Source: Hamadaea sp.
GTDB taxonomy: Bacteria; Actinomycetota; Actinomycetes; Mycobacteriales; Micromonosporaceae
Assembly (NCBI RefSeq): GCF_013362815.1
Contig: NZ_JABFVK010000038.1
Coordinates: forward strand, 1-64,000
DNA length: 64,000 nucleotides
Direction: 5' to 3'
The notes under the pieces are model-generated. The model searched no databases, was not told the DNA's origin, and saw only the letters and a program-made list of their open reading frames with translations. A program made the translations under genes and the position numbers. How positions within the stretch are numbered: position 1 is the stretch's first letter; each line of letters starts with the position of its first letter. Below are positions 49,369 to 60,500 of this stretch, piece after piece.

Positions 49369-50577
49369 TCAGGCGGACGGCGCATCGACGTACGCGACCT
49401 CCTCGCGGACGATCCGGCCACCCTGGACGGTGTAGAGCGTCAGCTTGCGGGCGCTTCGGCGTACGCCGCTGGGCTTGTGCGTCTGGTCGAAGGTGAACTT
49501 GACGGCGAACTGCTCGCCCGCCCCGTCACCGAGGAAGGGCCCGTCCGCGGTCACCTCGTGGATCTCGTAGTCGGCGGTGAGCCGCTGGGCGTTCTTCATG
49601 ATCTCCTCGAGGCCGGCGACCTCGGCGACACCTTCCAGGGGTGCGACGCGGATCATGTCCGGCGCGAGCAGCGGCATCGTCTCGGCGAGCGCGCCCCGCC
49701 GCAGCGCGCCGACGTACGCCTCCGCGACGTCGCCGGTCGAGCGGAAGTCGGCGGCGTGGTCGGCCGCCCAGTCCGCGAAGGTACGCGCCGGATGGCCGGT
49801 GAGCTGCTCGACCGTGTCCACCACCGGCTCCGGTTCGGTGACGATGGACGCCCAGTGGGCGAGCGCCCGGTCGACGAACTCCGCGTTGCCCCACATCGCC
49901 AGCATCTGGGCCCGCGCCTCCTCCGCCGACTGCTCCTCGAAGCGCAGCGGGCGGCCGATCGTCTCGCCGATGATGCGTACCTGGTCAGCCTGGCTCACCG
50001 TGGCGGGGCCGGTCAGGATGTAGCTCTGCCCGGTGTGGCCGGCTTCGGTGAGCGCCACGACGGCGACCGCCGCGAGATCGGCCTCGTGGATCAGCGACCG
50101 CTGCGCTCCGGCATACGGGGCTCGGACGACGTCGCCCGTACGGATCTGGCTCGCCCAGCTCAGAGTGTTCGTGGCGAACCCACCGGCCCGCAGGAACGTC
50201 CATTCCACCCCGGACCGGCGGATCAGATCCTCGATCTCGCCCCAGACGCCGTTCTCCGCCGGGCTCACGTCGTCGCGGACGGAGAACGCCGACAGGTACA
50301 CCACCTTGCGGGCGTTTTTGGCGATCGTCTCGATCACCGGAGCGGCCCCTTCAGCCGACCGGAACGGCCAGAGCAGGAACACGGAGTCGACGCCGTCGAG
50401 CGCGTCCCGAAGCGACTCCGCATCGGTCAAGTCTCCGGCGTACGCCTGGACGCCGTCCGGCAGTCCGGCCGAGGCGGGGTTGCGGGTGAGGGCGCGGACC
50501 GGCAGATCGGTGCGGGCCAGGGAAGCGGTCACGTGGCGGCCGACGTTGCCCGTCGCGCCGATGATCAGTGTCGTCAT
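49369..50577 (-). CDS. NmrA-like NAD(P)-binding protein fused to SnoaL/NTF2-like domain
   Basis: TTLIIGATGNVGRHV; C-terminal AEAYVGALRRGALAETMPLLAPDMIRVAPLEG ... VQGGRIVREEV. Confidence 0.85.
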   Translation of the reverse strand: MTTLIIGATGNVGRHVTASLARTDLPVRALTRNPASAGLPDGVQAYAGDLTDAESLRDALDGVDSVFLLWPFRSAEGAAPVIETIAKNARKVVYLSAFSVRDDVSPAENGVWGEIEDLIRRSGVEWTFLRAGGFATNTLSWASQIRTGDVVRAPYAGAQRSLIHEADLAAVAVVALTEAGHTGQSYILTGPATVSQADQVRIIGETIGRPLRFEEQSAEEARAQMLAMWGNAEFVDRALAHWASIVTEPEPVVDTVEQLTGHPARTFADWAADHAADFRSTGDVAEAYVGALRRGALAETMPLLAPDMIRVAPLEGVAEVAGLEEIMKNAQRLTADYEIHEVTADGPFLGDGAGEQFAVKFTFDQTHKPSGVRRSARKLTLYTVQGGRIVREEVAYVDAPSA

Positions 50578-50691
50578 GCGTTTCATCCTGAAACCTCAAC
50601 CAAGGTTCAGATCCACTTTTTCGCCTGTCGGCGTACGCGGGAATATTCACGTGATTGCCGTTAACGCGGACGGCGCAGTCTACTGACTGGC

Positions 50692-51939
50692 ATGCATAAA
50701 TGGAGAAGTCTCATCGTCGTGGCGGGCCTCGCCGCGGCCACGCTGGCCGGACCGCAGGCGGCGCTGGCCGCCCCGGTGACGAGCGCCGTCTTCAACGATC
50801 CGACCGGTACCGCCGCAGACAAGGCGCTGCTCCAGAACAAGATCGTCGAACTGATCGGCACCGCACCGGCCGGGTCGCGAATCCGGATGGCGATGTACTA
50901 CGCCGACGATGCGACGATCCCGAATGCGCTGATCGCAGCACACCAGCGCGGCGTGAACGTCCAGGTCATCTTCGACGGCCGGGAGACCGCCGAGACGTTG
51001 TGGCCGTCGCTGACCGCCGAACTCGGCACCTCGCTGTCGGCGGCGAGCTGGGCGCTGGCCTGCCCGAGCGGCCGGGGCTGCATCGGCAGCCGCGTCCTGG
51101 GCAGCGTCGCCTCCATCAACCACAACAAGTTCTTCCTGTTCTCCAGCACCGGCGGTGCGGCGAACGTCGTCGTGCAGTCGTCGGCCAACCTGCACAACGG
51201 GCGCGACGGCCTCGGCGGCTGGAACAACGCCCTGATCCTCGTCGGCAACACCGCCGCCTACGACTACTACAGCGGCTACTTCGACGATCTGAAGGGGCGG
51301 GTCGTCAACAACAACTACTACGACACGCGTACGCCGCTCCAGGCGGGCAACTCGAAGATCTTCTTCTACCCGCGCCAGGAGCAGTCGGGGACCAGCCCCT
51401 ATCAGAACCCGGCCGAGGACACGATCTACACGATCCTGTCCAACGTGGACTGCTTCGGGAACTCCGTCGTGGGTACACAAGACGGCACCCACCGGACGAT
51501 CATCCGCGTCGCGATGTCGATCTTCAGCCGCGACTACCTCGCCAAGAAGCTCTGGGACCTGGACGCGGCCGGTTGCTACGTGGAGGTCGTCGAGACCTAC
51601 CACCCCGGCTCCGACCTGGAAGTCAGCGCGATGAAGAAGCTGCTCGCGGCGGCCGGGAGTTATCGCGGGCCGGCGGTCAAGTACTACTGCGACACCGACT
51701 CGATCTGGATCCACTCGAAGTACTTCGAGGTCGAAGGGGTCTACTACGCCAAGCCCGACCGCAAGATCGTCTGGACCGGCAGCCACAACTGGAGCACCAA
51801 CTCACTGCGGCAGGCCGACGAGGCCGTCCTTCAGCTGGAGGACAGCACGGTGTTCGACGCGTACACGGCGAACTTCCGCGCCATCCGGGACAGCTCGACC
51901 ATTCGCAGCGTCGCCAACGGCGGCACGGCGAGCTGCTGA
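50692..51939 (+). CDS. Secreted phospholipase D-like protein
   Basis: Signal peptide; HKD-like NHNKFFLFS and HSKYFEVEG, SSANLHNGRDG, GSHNWSTNSLRQADEAVL. Confidence 0.87.
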   Translation: MHKWRSLIVVAGLAAATLAGPQAALAAPVTSAVFNDPTGTAADKALLQNKIVELIGTAPAGSRIRMAMYYADDATIPNALIAAHQRGVNVQVIFDGRETAETLWPSLTAELGTSLSAASWALACPSGRGCIGSRVLGSVASINHNKFFLFSSTGGAANVVVQSSANLHNGRDGLGGWNNALILVGNTAAYDYYSGYFDDLKGRVVNNNYYDTRTPLQAGNSKIFFYPRQEQSGTSPYQNPAEDTIYTILSNVDCFGNSVVGTQDGTHRTIIRVAMSIFSRDYLAKKLWDLDAAGCYVEVVETYHPGSDLEVSAMKKLLAAAGSYRGPAVKYYCDTDSIWIHSKYFEVEGVYYAKPDRKIVWTGSHNWSTNSLRQADEAVLQLEDSTVFDAYTANFRAIRDSSTIRSVANGGTASC

Positions 51940-51945
51940 CGCGCG

Positions 51946-52009
51946 CGTTGATCATGAGGTTTGGGGTCGCGACACGCCGTCACGGGGGACCCTGGGTTCA
52001 TGATCAACG
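51946..52009. repeat. Intergenic element B3 (minus orientation)
   Basis: CGTTGATCATGA ... TCATGATCAACG; reverse complement interior gaacccagggtcccccgtgacggcgtgtcgcg aligns with B1/B4. Confidence 0.92.
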
Positions 52010-52023
52010 GCCCGAAGTCGGGG

Positions 52024-54471
52024 TCAGGCGCGGATGCGGAGGTTGGTCGGGTCGTAGAGGGGGCGGAGGGAGACGCGGGCGGGGTGCACCGAGCCCGCGA
52101 TCTCGATCGTCCACTCGGCACTGTCGAGGTACGCGGACGTGACCGGCTGGTCGGCCTCCACCATCGCGAGGCCGACCGCCCCGCCGAGGGTGAACCCGTA
52201 GGACGCCGCCCGCACATACCCGACCGGTACGCCGTCACGCCGCAGCACCTCGCCGTGGAACAGCAGCGGTTTGGGGTCGGCGACGAGCACCTGCACCAGC
52301 CGGCGCTTCGGCGTACCGGCCTCTTTCAATGCGCGGGCCGCGGCGAGGCCGACGAACGACGGCTTGTCGAGGGCGACGGCGAAACCGAGTCCGGCCTCGA
52401 ACACGTTGTCGGTGTTGTCGATGTCGTGCCCGTAGTCCCGGTACGCCTTCTCCATCCGCAGGCTGGACAGCGCCTTCAGCCCGGCGTGCACCAGCCCGTG
52501 CCGCTCCCCCGCCGCCACCAGGCGGTCGTAGACGTGCACCGCCTGCTCGGCCGGAATGTAGAGCTCGTAGCCGAGTTCGCCGAGATAGGTGATGCGTACG
52601 CAGAGCACGCGCGCGAAGCCGAGGTCGATCTCCCGGGCGGCCCGATAGGGGAACGCCTCGTTCGACATGTCGGCCGTCGTCACGTCGGCCAGCAGCGCCC
52701 GGGACAGGGGACCTTGGATGTTGATCTGGGCGTACGCCCCGGTCACGTCGGTGACGAAGGCATGCCGGTCGGCGCAGAACCGCTGCAACCTCGTGAGCAC
52801 GTGCCGATGCGCGGTGTCGCTCGCCACCACCCAGAACGAGTCCTCGGCGAGCCGGGTCACCGTGAGGTCGGCTTCGAGAGTCGCCCCTTCGTTGAGCCAC
52901 TGCGTATAGGTAAGCAGTCCATCCGATGTGGAGACCCGGTTGGCCGACAGTTCCTCCAGCACCGCTTCGGCATCGTTGCCCTGCACTAGGAACTTGGCCA
53001 TGAAGCTCATGTCCATGAGGATCACGCCCTCGCGGGCGGCGGTGTGCTCGGCTTCCCAATAGGGGAACCAGTTCTGGCGTTCCCACGAGAGCTCTTCGAT
53101 CCGCGGCTCCACCCCCGGTGGGGCGTACCAGTCGGGGCTCTCCCAGCCGCTCACGTCCTTGAAGTACGCACCCCGCTCGACCAGCCGCGAATGCAGCGGC
53201 GACAGCTTCGCTCCCCGGGCGGTCTGCATGGACCGGCCCGGGTAGTGCGTCTGATACACCATGCCCAGCGATTCGACCGTACGCGTCGCCCGGTATTCCG
53301 GGTTCCGCTGGTACGGGTGCAGCCGGTCGATGTTGACGCCGGTGACGTCCCAGTCGGGGCGGCCGTCGACGATCCACTGCGCGACCGCCCGGCCGAGGCC
53401 GCCGCCGGTGAGGATGCCGATCGAGTTGAGCCCGGCCGCCACGAAGTAGTTCCGCAGCTCCGGTGCCTCGCCGATGATGGGCGCGAGGTCGGGCGTGAAC
53501 GATTCGGGACCGCAGAAGAACTTCTTGACGCCCCGGTCGAGCGTGATCGGTATGCGCCGCATCGCCTTCTCCAGGTACGGCCCCATCCGCTCCCAGTCCG
53601 GGGGCAGTTCGCCGAAGGAGAAGCCTTCCGGGATCCGCCCGACGTTCCACGGCGCGCATTCGGTCTCGAACAACCCGACCATCAGGCCGGCGCCTTCCTC
53701 GCGGTAGTAGCCGTAGGACGACGGGTCCTCCAGCACCGGCAGGTCGCCGTGCACCTCCGCGATCGGCTCGGTGATGAGGTAGTAGTGCTCGGCCGCCTGC
53801 AACGGGATGTTCACCCCGGCCAGTTCGCCCAGTTGGCGGGCCCACATGCCGGCCGCGTTCACCACGTACTCGGCTTCGATGTCACCTTCCGCTGTGCGTA
53901 CCCCTTGGACTCGACCACGAGCCGTGAGAAAGCCCGTGACCGGAAGGCCCTCGATGATCTTGACCCCGCGTTGGCGCGCGCCTTTGGCGAGAGACATGGT
54001 GACATCGACCGGATTGACCCGGCCGTCGTCGGCGACATAGAAGCCCGCGAGCAGGTCGTCGGTCTGCGCGAGCGGGAAGAGCTCCTTGACCTCGCGCGGC
54101 GAGATCTCCTGTACGTCGACGCCCATCAGCCGGTTGAACGCGGAGACGCGCCGGTACTCCTCGAGCCGCCCGGGATCGGCCGCAACCTCGATGAACCCGA
54201 CCTGCTTCAGGCCCGTGGCCAGCCCGGTCTCCGCCTCCAGATCGCGATAGAGGTCGCGACTGTACTGCCGCCAGCGGGTCGACGTCTCCGACATCGACCC
54301 GAACGTCACCATCAGGCCCGCGGCGTGCCAGGTCGTCCCGGACGTCAGCTTGTCGCGCTCCACCAGCACCACGTCGGTCCAGCCGAGTTTGGCCAAGTGG
54401 TACGCGATACTGGTGCCGACGACGCCGCCACCCACGACGACGACCTGTGCTCTGTCCGGAATGCGCGACAT
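52024..54471 (-). CDS. FAD-dependent oxidoreductase with GcvT C-terminus (sarcosine/dimethylglycine dehydrogenase-like)
   Basis: VVVVGGGVVGTSIAYHLAKLGWTDVVLVERDKLTSGTTWHAAGL; GcvT region GELGYELYIPAEQAVHVYDRL. Confidence 0.93.
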   Translation of the reverse strand: MSRIPDRAQVVVVGGGVVGTSIAYHLAKLGWTDVVLVERDKLTSGTTWHAAGLMVTFGSMSETSTRWRQYSRDLYRDLEAETGLATGLKQVGFIEVAADPGRLEEYRRVSAFNRLMGVDVQEISPREVKELFPLAQTDDLLAGFYVADDGRVNPVDVTMSLAKGARQRGVKIIEGLPVTGFLTARGRVQGVRTAEGDIEAEYVVNAAGMWARQLGELAGVNIPLQAAEHYYLITEPIAEVHGDLPVLEDPSSYGYYREEGAGLMVGLFETECAPWNVGRIPEGFSFGELPPDWERMGPYLEKAMRRIPITLDRGVKKFFCGPESFTPDLAPIIGEAPELRNYFVAAGLNSIGILTGGGLGRAVAQWIVDGRPDWDVTGVNIDRLHPYQRNPEYRATRTVESLGMVYQTHYPGRSMQTARGAKLSPLHSRLVERGAYFKDVSGWESPDWYAPPGVEPRIEELSWERQNWFPYWEAEHTAAREGVILMDMSFMAKFLVQGNDAEAVLEELSANRVSTSDGLLTYTQWLNEGATLEADLTVTRLAEDSFWVVASDTAHRHVLTRLQRFCADRHAFVTDVTGAYAQINIQGPLSRALLADVTTADMSNEAFPYRAAREIDLGFARVLCVRITYLGELGYELYIPAEQAVHVYDRLVAAGERHGLVHAGLKALSSLRMEKAYRDYGHDIDNTDNVFEAGLGFAVALDKPSFVGLAAARALKEAGTPKRRLVQVLVADPKPLLFHGEVLRRDGVPVGYVRAASYGFTLGGAVGLAMVEADQPVTSAYLDSAEWTIEIAGSVHPARVSLRPLYDPTNLRIRA

Positions 54472-54522
54472 GGTGGAGGAGTGTACAGCGCGCACACAGG
54501 CAGGTGAGATACCTTCATCGAC

Positions 54523-54900
54523 ATGGACGAGAACCGGGCCCGGCGCGTCGTCGACGCGCTCCGCGATCGAGGCGTCCCCGCACACCTGTCCCTCGGCGGC
54601 GGCTTCCGCAAGGTCGGCGTACGCGTCGCCCTGCCGGACGGCCGCGAGGCGCTCTGGGACACCGACGGCACCGCCGGACTGGAGGCGCAAGTACTCCGGG
54701 ACGGAATGCTGGTCGGGTTCGTCCCGCATATCTCCGGCTCCGAGGACTTCACCGAAGAGCAGGTCATCGACGCCATCGCCCGCACCGACTACGACCAGCC
54801 GGTCGCTCGGCAGCGGGCCGAGGCTCCGCCGCCGGCGAAGCCCCTGCCCATGGAGGGCGGCTTCTTCCGCCGCTTCCGCGACGGCTTCCGCGGCAACTGA
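54523..54900 (+). CDS. Hypothetical protein
   Basis: ATG after the divergent intergenic region; MDENRARRVVDALRDRGVPAHLSLGGGFRKVGVRVALPDGREALWDTDG. Confidence 0.65.
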   Translation: MDENRARRVVDALRDRGVPAHLSLGGGFRKVGVRVALPDGREALWDTDGTAGLEAQVLRDGMLVGFVPHISGSEDFTEEQVIDAIARTDYDQPVARQRAEAPPPAKPLPMEGGFFRRFRDGFRGN

Positions 54901-54999
54901 CCCGCCGCACCCCTTCCCCGCGGCCCCCTTTCCCCGCGGCCCCCGCCCTCTCCGCGCGCCCGCCCCGCCCGCGCGACCGCCCCGCCCGCGCGGGGTTTC

Positions 55000-55097
55000 C
55001 GCGCGATCATGAACTAATCGGGGTGATCGACAGCGTTTTCGCAGGAAGCCGTCCGGCTAACCAGGTGATCGACTCCCCCAGCGGGTGATCAACACAG
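55000..55097. repeat. Intergenic GATC-rich element C3 (partial)
   Basis: gcgcgatcatgaactaatcggggtgatcgac...ggtgatcgactcccccagcgggtgatcaac resembles reverse complement of C2. Confidence 0.6.
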
Positions 55098-55103
55098 CGC
55101 GAG

Positions 55104-55439
55104 TCAGTCGCCGAACGCCTTCGCGGAGACGATGCGCAGCTTGCCGTCCTGACCGGGCAACCGGGGCGCGCGGTACTCGACGAACAGCTGCGTACCGACG
55201 CCGACCGTGACGGCGGCTTCAGCGGGGGCGTACTCCTTGCCGGAGCCCACCCGGGGGACGACGGCCACCCGCAACCGGTGCGGACCGGCCGGGACGGCGA
55301 CCGCCTCGGGTCCCCAGCTCGCGACGGAGTGGCGTACGCCGTCGACGGCGAGGATCGGAACCGTGTCCTTGTAGGAGCGTGCGACCGCCCAGGAGGGCCG
55401 GGTGAACGTCATCCGCAGGACGCCCTGACCTAGCGACAT
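55104..55439 (-). CDS. Hypothetical protein
   Basis: MSLGQGVLRMTFTRPSWAVARSYKDTVPILAVDGVRHSVASWGPEAVAVPAGPHRLRVAVV. Confidence 0.6.
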   Translation of the reverse strand: MSLGQGVLRMTFTRPSWAVARSYKDTVPILAVDGVRHSVASWGPEAVAVPAGPHRLRVAVVPRVGSGKEYAPAEAAVTVGVGTQLFVEYRAPRLPGQDGKLRIVSAKAFGD

Positions 55440-55513
55440 GCCAATACTGTCCCACTTTGATGCGGTACGCGCACGGCAAGCGGCGGATATGGCAGAGCCC
55501 TACAGTGTCGACC

Positions 55514-55936
55514 ATGCGAATGACGGCCTCGATCGCGCGCTGGGCGGCGCTGCTGACCTTCCTCGGTGGATGCGCCTGCTGCTGCGGGAACTGGCCGCCG
55601 ATCGGCCCTTCGCCCGACATCGAGCCCGCCGACATCGTCGGGGTCTGGGCGAGCGACGAAGGGGCCCGGCTCACCTTGAACGCGGACATGACGTTCAAGA
55701 CCGAGAACCTCGAGGCGTGTGAACGGCCGGACTCCCTCGGCGTGGATTCGGACGGCGGGACCGGGACGTGGACGCTGGACGGGCCGCACCGACTCGATCC
55801 CTATCAGGACCTAACCCTCAAGTACGCGCCCTACGACGAGGCGATAGAGAGCTGGCGGGCGGCGGACGACGAGATCGTCTTCCTCTACGGCGACACCGAC
55901 AACGGCGAGATCTGCTTCTTCGAGCGCGCCGACTGA
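55514..55936 (+). CDS. Putative secreted/lipoprotein-like protein
   Basis: N-terminal hydrophobic region then GGCACCCG; lipocalin-like DIVGVWASDEGARLTLNADMTFK. Confidence 0.65.
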   Translation: MRMTASIARWAALLTFLGGCACCCGNWPPIGPSPDIEPADIVGVWASDEGARLTLNADMTFKTENLEACERPDSLGVDSDGGTGTWTLDGPHRLDPYQDLTLKYAPYDEAIESWRAADDEIVFLYGDTDNGEICFFERAD

Positions 55937-56187
55937 GCGCGCCCGATGAGCGCCGGAGCAGCTCGTGATGCGAATCACGCTAACTGTCCCGATGAGACGA
56001 ACGCCTATCTCCAGGGAGCCGGGGCGGTCGGCCGCGACGCCCGCGCAGCGGCAGGTGATGGCCCATATCTCGATGGACCGGCGACGGGCACCCGACCGTG
56101 CTTCACCGGTTCGGCGGACAAAAGGGTACGCATCGGCAGCGTGATCGACGGCGAGTCCACTGGCGGACCCCTCTGAGCTGCACAACG

Positions 56188-57519
56188 ATGAGAGGGGTGG
56201 AGCAAGCCAGCACAGAAGATCACGATCATCAACCCATCGACCTCGACCGGCTTCGGCGTACTGCTGAATCGGTTCTGCGCGGCAACTGGTCCGGCGACCA
56301 CATGGTCCCCTCCCGGACCCTCTATCCCCACCAATGGAGCTGGGACGCCGCCTTCATCAGCATCGGACTAGCCCACGTCGCCCCCGACCGTGCCTGGCGC
56401 GACCTGCGCAGTCTCTTCACCGCCCAGTGGCCCGACGGTCGCGTGCCGCACATCGTCTTCGACCCGGGCGTGAGCGAGAAGGACTACTTTCCCGGCCCCG
56501 CCTTCTGGGACGTGCCGCCGCTGCCGGGCGGGCCGAGCCACATCCGGACCACCGGAATCGTGCAGCCGCCCGTACATGCGCTGGCCGCGCGCATGATCCA
56601 CCGGGTCGCCCCGGACGTGGAGGAACTCCGGTGGCTCTACCCACGGCTGGTGGCCCAGCAGGAGTACCTGCTCAAGCAGCGCGACGCGGGCGGAGCCGGC
56701 CTGGTCAGCATCGTGCACCCGTGGGAGTCCGGACTGGACAACAGCCCCTCCTGGGACGAAGCCCTGGCCAGGCTGCCGGCCGACGTCCGGGTGCTCGACC
56801 GGTATCAGCGCCGGGACGTGCAGGTCGCGGTGGCGACCCATCGCCCGACGAACGACGACTACGCCCGGTACATCGCGCTGGCGACGTCCTATCGGGACAA
56901 CGGCTACCAGGACTTCGACCTGCTCGAACGGCACGGTTTCGTGGTCGAGTGCCCGGCCTTCAACGCGCTGACCGCCGACGCCGAACTGGCCCTGGCCGAG
57001 ATCGCCCAGGTCGTCGGGGCCGATCCGGGTCCGCACCGGGAACGGGCGGCCGAGATCACCCAGACCATGGTCGAGCGCCTGTTCGATCCCGGTACCGGCC
57101 TGTTCCACGTGTTCGATGTGCGTACCGGCAAGCGATCTGAAGCCCGCTGTGTCAACGGCCTGATGCCGCTGATCCTGCCGGAGCTGCCCCAGGAGGTCGC
57201 GGCTTCGCTGGCCGCGGAGGCCGCCTCCGGGCGCTTCGGGCTGAGCCCGCTGCCGGTCCCGAGCTATGACCGCACGGCGCCGGACTTCGACCCGCTGCGC
57301 TACTGGCGCGGACCGGTCTGGATCAACGTGAACTGGCTGCTCCGCCGTGGGTTCGCCGAGCACGGGTACGCCCTCCAGGCCGAAGCCCTCCGGCAGGCGA
57401 TGCTGTCGGTCGTGGATCGTTCGGGGTGCTTCGAGTACTTCCACCCGATCACCGGCGAAGGCATCGGTACGCCGGAGTTCAGCTGGACTGCCGCCTTGGT
57501 CCTCGACCTGCTGGCGTGA
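56188..57519 (+). CDS. GH63/MGH-like (alpha/alpha)6 glycosidase
   Basis: PSRTLYPHQWSWDAAFISIGLAH, HPWESGLDNSPSWDEAL, YWRGPVWINVNWLLRRGF. Confidence 0.8.
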   Translation: MRGVEQASTEDHDHQPIDLDRLRRTAESVLRGNWSGDHMVPSRTLYPHQWSWDAAFISIGLAHVAPDRAWRDLRSLFTAQWPDGRVPHIVFDPGVSEKDYFPGPAFWDVPPLPGGPSHIRTTGIVQPPVHALAARMIHRVAPDVEELRWLYPRLVAQQEYLLKQRDAGGAGLVSIVHPWESGLDNSPSWDEALARLPADVRVLDRYQRRDVQVAVATHRPTNDDYARYIALATSYRDNGYQDFDLLERHGFVVECPAFNALTADAELALAEIAQVVGADPGPHRERAAEITQTMVERLFDPGTGLFHVFDVRTGKRSEARCVNGLMPLILPELPQEVAASLAAEAASGRFGLSPLPVPSYDRTAPDFDPLRYWRGPVWINVNWLLRRGFAEHGYALQAEALRQAMLSVVDRSGCFEYFHPITGEGIGTPEFSWTAALVLDLLA

Positions 57520-57531
57520 GTTTTTCGCAGG

Positions 57532-57582
57532 ATCCGGGATAACGCGGCCTCGCACACCGTTCGAGGGGACGTTATCCCGGAT
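57532..57582. repeat. Intergenic hairpin element A6
   Basis: ATCCGGGATAACG ... CGTTATCCCGGAT, perfect 13-bp arms between convergent genes. Confidence 0.85.
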
Positions 57583-60500
57583 ATCGCGCAAGAGAGTCCA
57601 CGGGCGAGACGGGCGTGAGCCACTCCAAAGCAGCGTCAGCGGAAAGCGGAGGAGCGAAAAGATACCCCTGCCCGTACCGGCACCCGAACCGGGCGAGCAG
57701 GTCACGTTCGGCCGGCTTCTCGATGCCTTCGGCGATGACCTCGAGCCCGAGGGTCTGCGCGAGCCGGACGATGCCGTCGACCAGCGACGCCTGCTGCCCG
57801 GAGGAGGCGATCGTGCTGGTGAACAGCCGATCGATCTTGAGCGCGTCGAGCGGGACGTGCCGCAGGTAGCTCAGCGACGAGTAGCCGGTGCCGAAGTCGT
57901 CGATCGCGACCCGTACGCCGGCCCGCCGAAGTTCGACGAGATCGTCCCAGATCTGGTCGTCGTCGCGGAGCAGCAGGCTCTCGGTGATCTCCAGCATCAG
58001 CCGGTCGGCGGGTACGCCGGCGTCGGCGAGCGCTCGGCGTACGCCGTCGACGAAGGCGGGGGCCCGGAATTGGTGCGCCGACACGTTGATGCTGACGTAC
58101 GGGGTGCCCGGCCAATTCGCGGCGGCTGCCAACGCCTGACGCAGTACCCAGGTGCCCATCGGCACGATGAGCCCGCTCTCCTCGGCGACGTCGATGAAGT
58201 GGTCCGGCAGAAGCCGGCCACGTTCGGGGTGCTCCCAGCGTACGAGTGCTTCGAAGCCGGCGGTCTGCCCGGTGCGCAGCCCGACGATCGGCTGGAACTC
58301 CAGGGTCAGCGCACCCGCCGCGACGGCTTCGTCCAACGCGGCTCGCAGTTCCAGCCGCCGCACCATCGCCGTGTGCAGCGACGGGTCGTACCGCCGCCAT
58401 TGCCCCTTGCCCGCGTTCTTGGCGACGTAGAGCGCCAGGTCGGCCTGCCGCAGCAAGTCTTGCTCGGCTGGGTCGCCGGTGCTGGTCGCGACGCCGATGC
58501 TGGCCCGCCCGGACACGACGCGCTCGCCGATGGTGATGGGTTCGGCGAGCACGTCGATGAGCCGCTGCGCCACCCGGTCGATGGTCTCGGCGTTCGGGGC
58601 GTCCCCGATCAGCGCCGCGAACTCGTCTCCGCCGATCCGCGCTGCGGTGTCCTGGGGCCGCAGTACTGCGGTGAGCCGCCGGCTAACCTCCAGCAGCAGC
58701 CGGTCGCCGTACTCGTGACCGAAGGTGTCGTTGACGACCTTGAAGTCGTCGAGATCGAGGAACAGCACGCCGACCGTCTCGCCCTCGCGAACGGCATCGA
58801 CGGCCGCCCGGATGCGGTCGTTGAGGAGCACGCGGTTGGCCAAACCGGTCAGCGGATCGTGGAAGGCCAGGAAAGTCAGCTCGGCCTGCAACCGCCGCTG
58901 GTCGGTCACGTCGCGCATGGTCAGCACCAGACCGCCGACGGTCGGGTCCGCCCGCAGGTCGCGGCAGGCCACCTCGACCTGCACCGCGCTGCCGTCCGGG
59001 CGGCGTACGGTCCAGTCCGCGGGGACGTCGCCGTCGCATTCGGCGAGCTTCGCGGTCAGTTCCGCCGGGCTCGCCGCAAGGCGCTCGCTCAAACTCACGC
59101 CGGTCATCTCGGTGCCGAACGTGCTCTGCGCGGACGGGCTCGCGTACCGGACTCGATCGCCGTCCGGCTCCAGAATCAGGATGACGTCGGTCGTGTTCTG
59201 CACGAGCGTGCGGAAATACTCCTCGCTCGCGCGACGGGCCACCTCGGCTCCGAGCATGATCCGCTCCATCGCGAGCGCGGCCTGCGCGGCGACCAGCTCC
59301 AGCGGGATCTGGATCTGCCCGAGGGCGGTCTCGTCCGCGGCCACCAGCAGCACGCCGATGGTCGGGTCGCCGGAGAACCGCTCGGGCAGGGCCATCGGGC
59401 AGATCAGCGTGATCTCGAACCCGCCGAGCCGCCCGGCCACCTCGGGCGGCAGGGTCCGCGTATAGGCCAGCCGGGCGCCGTCCGTGGGCTGGCGCGCGAA
59501 GAGATCGGGGGCACGACCGTCATTCATCACCACGTGTACGCGGTGCGGAGTGCCCTTGGCCAGTAACTGCTCGGCAGCGAGCCGGAGCGCGGATTCGACC
59601 TCGGCGGTGGAGGTCGCCGTCAGCAGTGCCCCGTTCGCCTCCCGGATCCCCCGGCCCCGTTCGGTGTTGCGGCGATACGTGTTGATCACGCCGAAGAGGC
59701 GTACCAGGGCGAGGACGAAGGTGGCTCCGAGGAACACCACGATGACGACGTCGTACTCCGAGCTCTGGCCGCCGAGCGTCTCCGCCAGTAGGAGGAGCAG
59801 CGGGATGAGCACCATCACCGACAGCCAGATTTGATGGCGTACGCCCAGCTGCCGGGGTCGCACCGCGCGCGGTTCGGTCAGCTCGGCCATCGACGGGTGG
59901 AGCGCCGCCGCACCCCAGCACCCGTAGAACACGATCCAGCCGACGTCGGTGGGCCCGCCGGTGGACCACTCGCCCCGGATCTGGGCCAGTCCGTAGAGCA
60001 CGTCGGCGACGAGGGTGCCGCCCATGCCGATGAGCAGGAGCAGCACGCTCGGATTCGGCCGGATCGTCGTGAGCAGGCGTACGCCGACGAGCAGCAGGAC
60101 CAGATCGCCGAGCGGATAGCCGATGGAGATGAACCGCTGAAGCGTGGTGAGGTCCGGATCGGTGAGGCGTGGTCCGATGAGATAGAGCCAGGCGAGCAGG
60201 CCGAGCGCGACGGTCACGATCAGCGCGTCGAGGGCGGTGCTGCGGTTCTGCCCGCCCGAGCCGCTCCGGGTCAACCCCAGTACGCCGATCGCCAGGAAGA
60301 CGAAGGTGATGAGGTAGAAGAAGTCGGAGATCGACGGGAACGGGTTCTCCTGCCCGCCATACCGGACAAGCAGCTCATACGCGATGTCGCCGGAACAGAA
60401 CGTGGTCACCGCGAGGGCGAGCCAGATCCAGGGAGCGCGCCGCCGGGGCCGGTTGCGCCACACGCCGTAGCCGATGGCGGCCGCCGAACCGTAGCCGATC

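Noticed and set aside
48103-50664. 853-aa ORF covering the propeller and NmrA region
   Set aside because: Alternative frame of two well-supported genes; crosses the terminator hairpin at 49327-49360 and lacks domain motifs.
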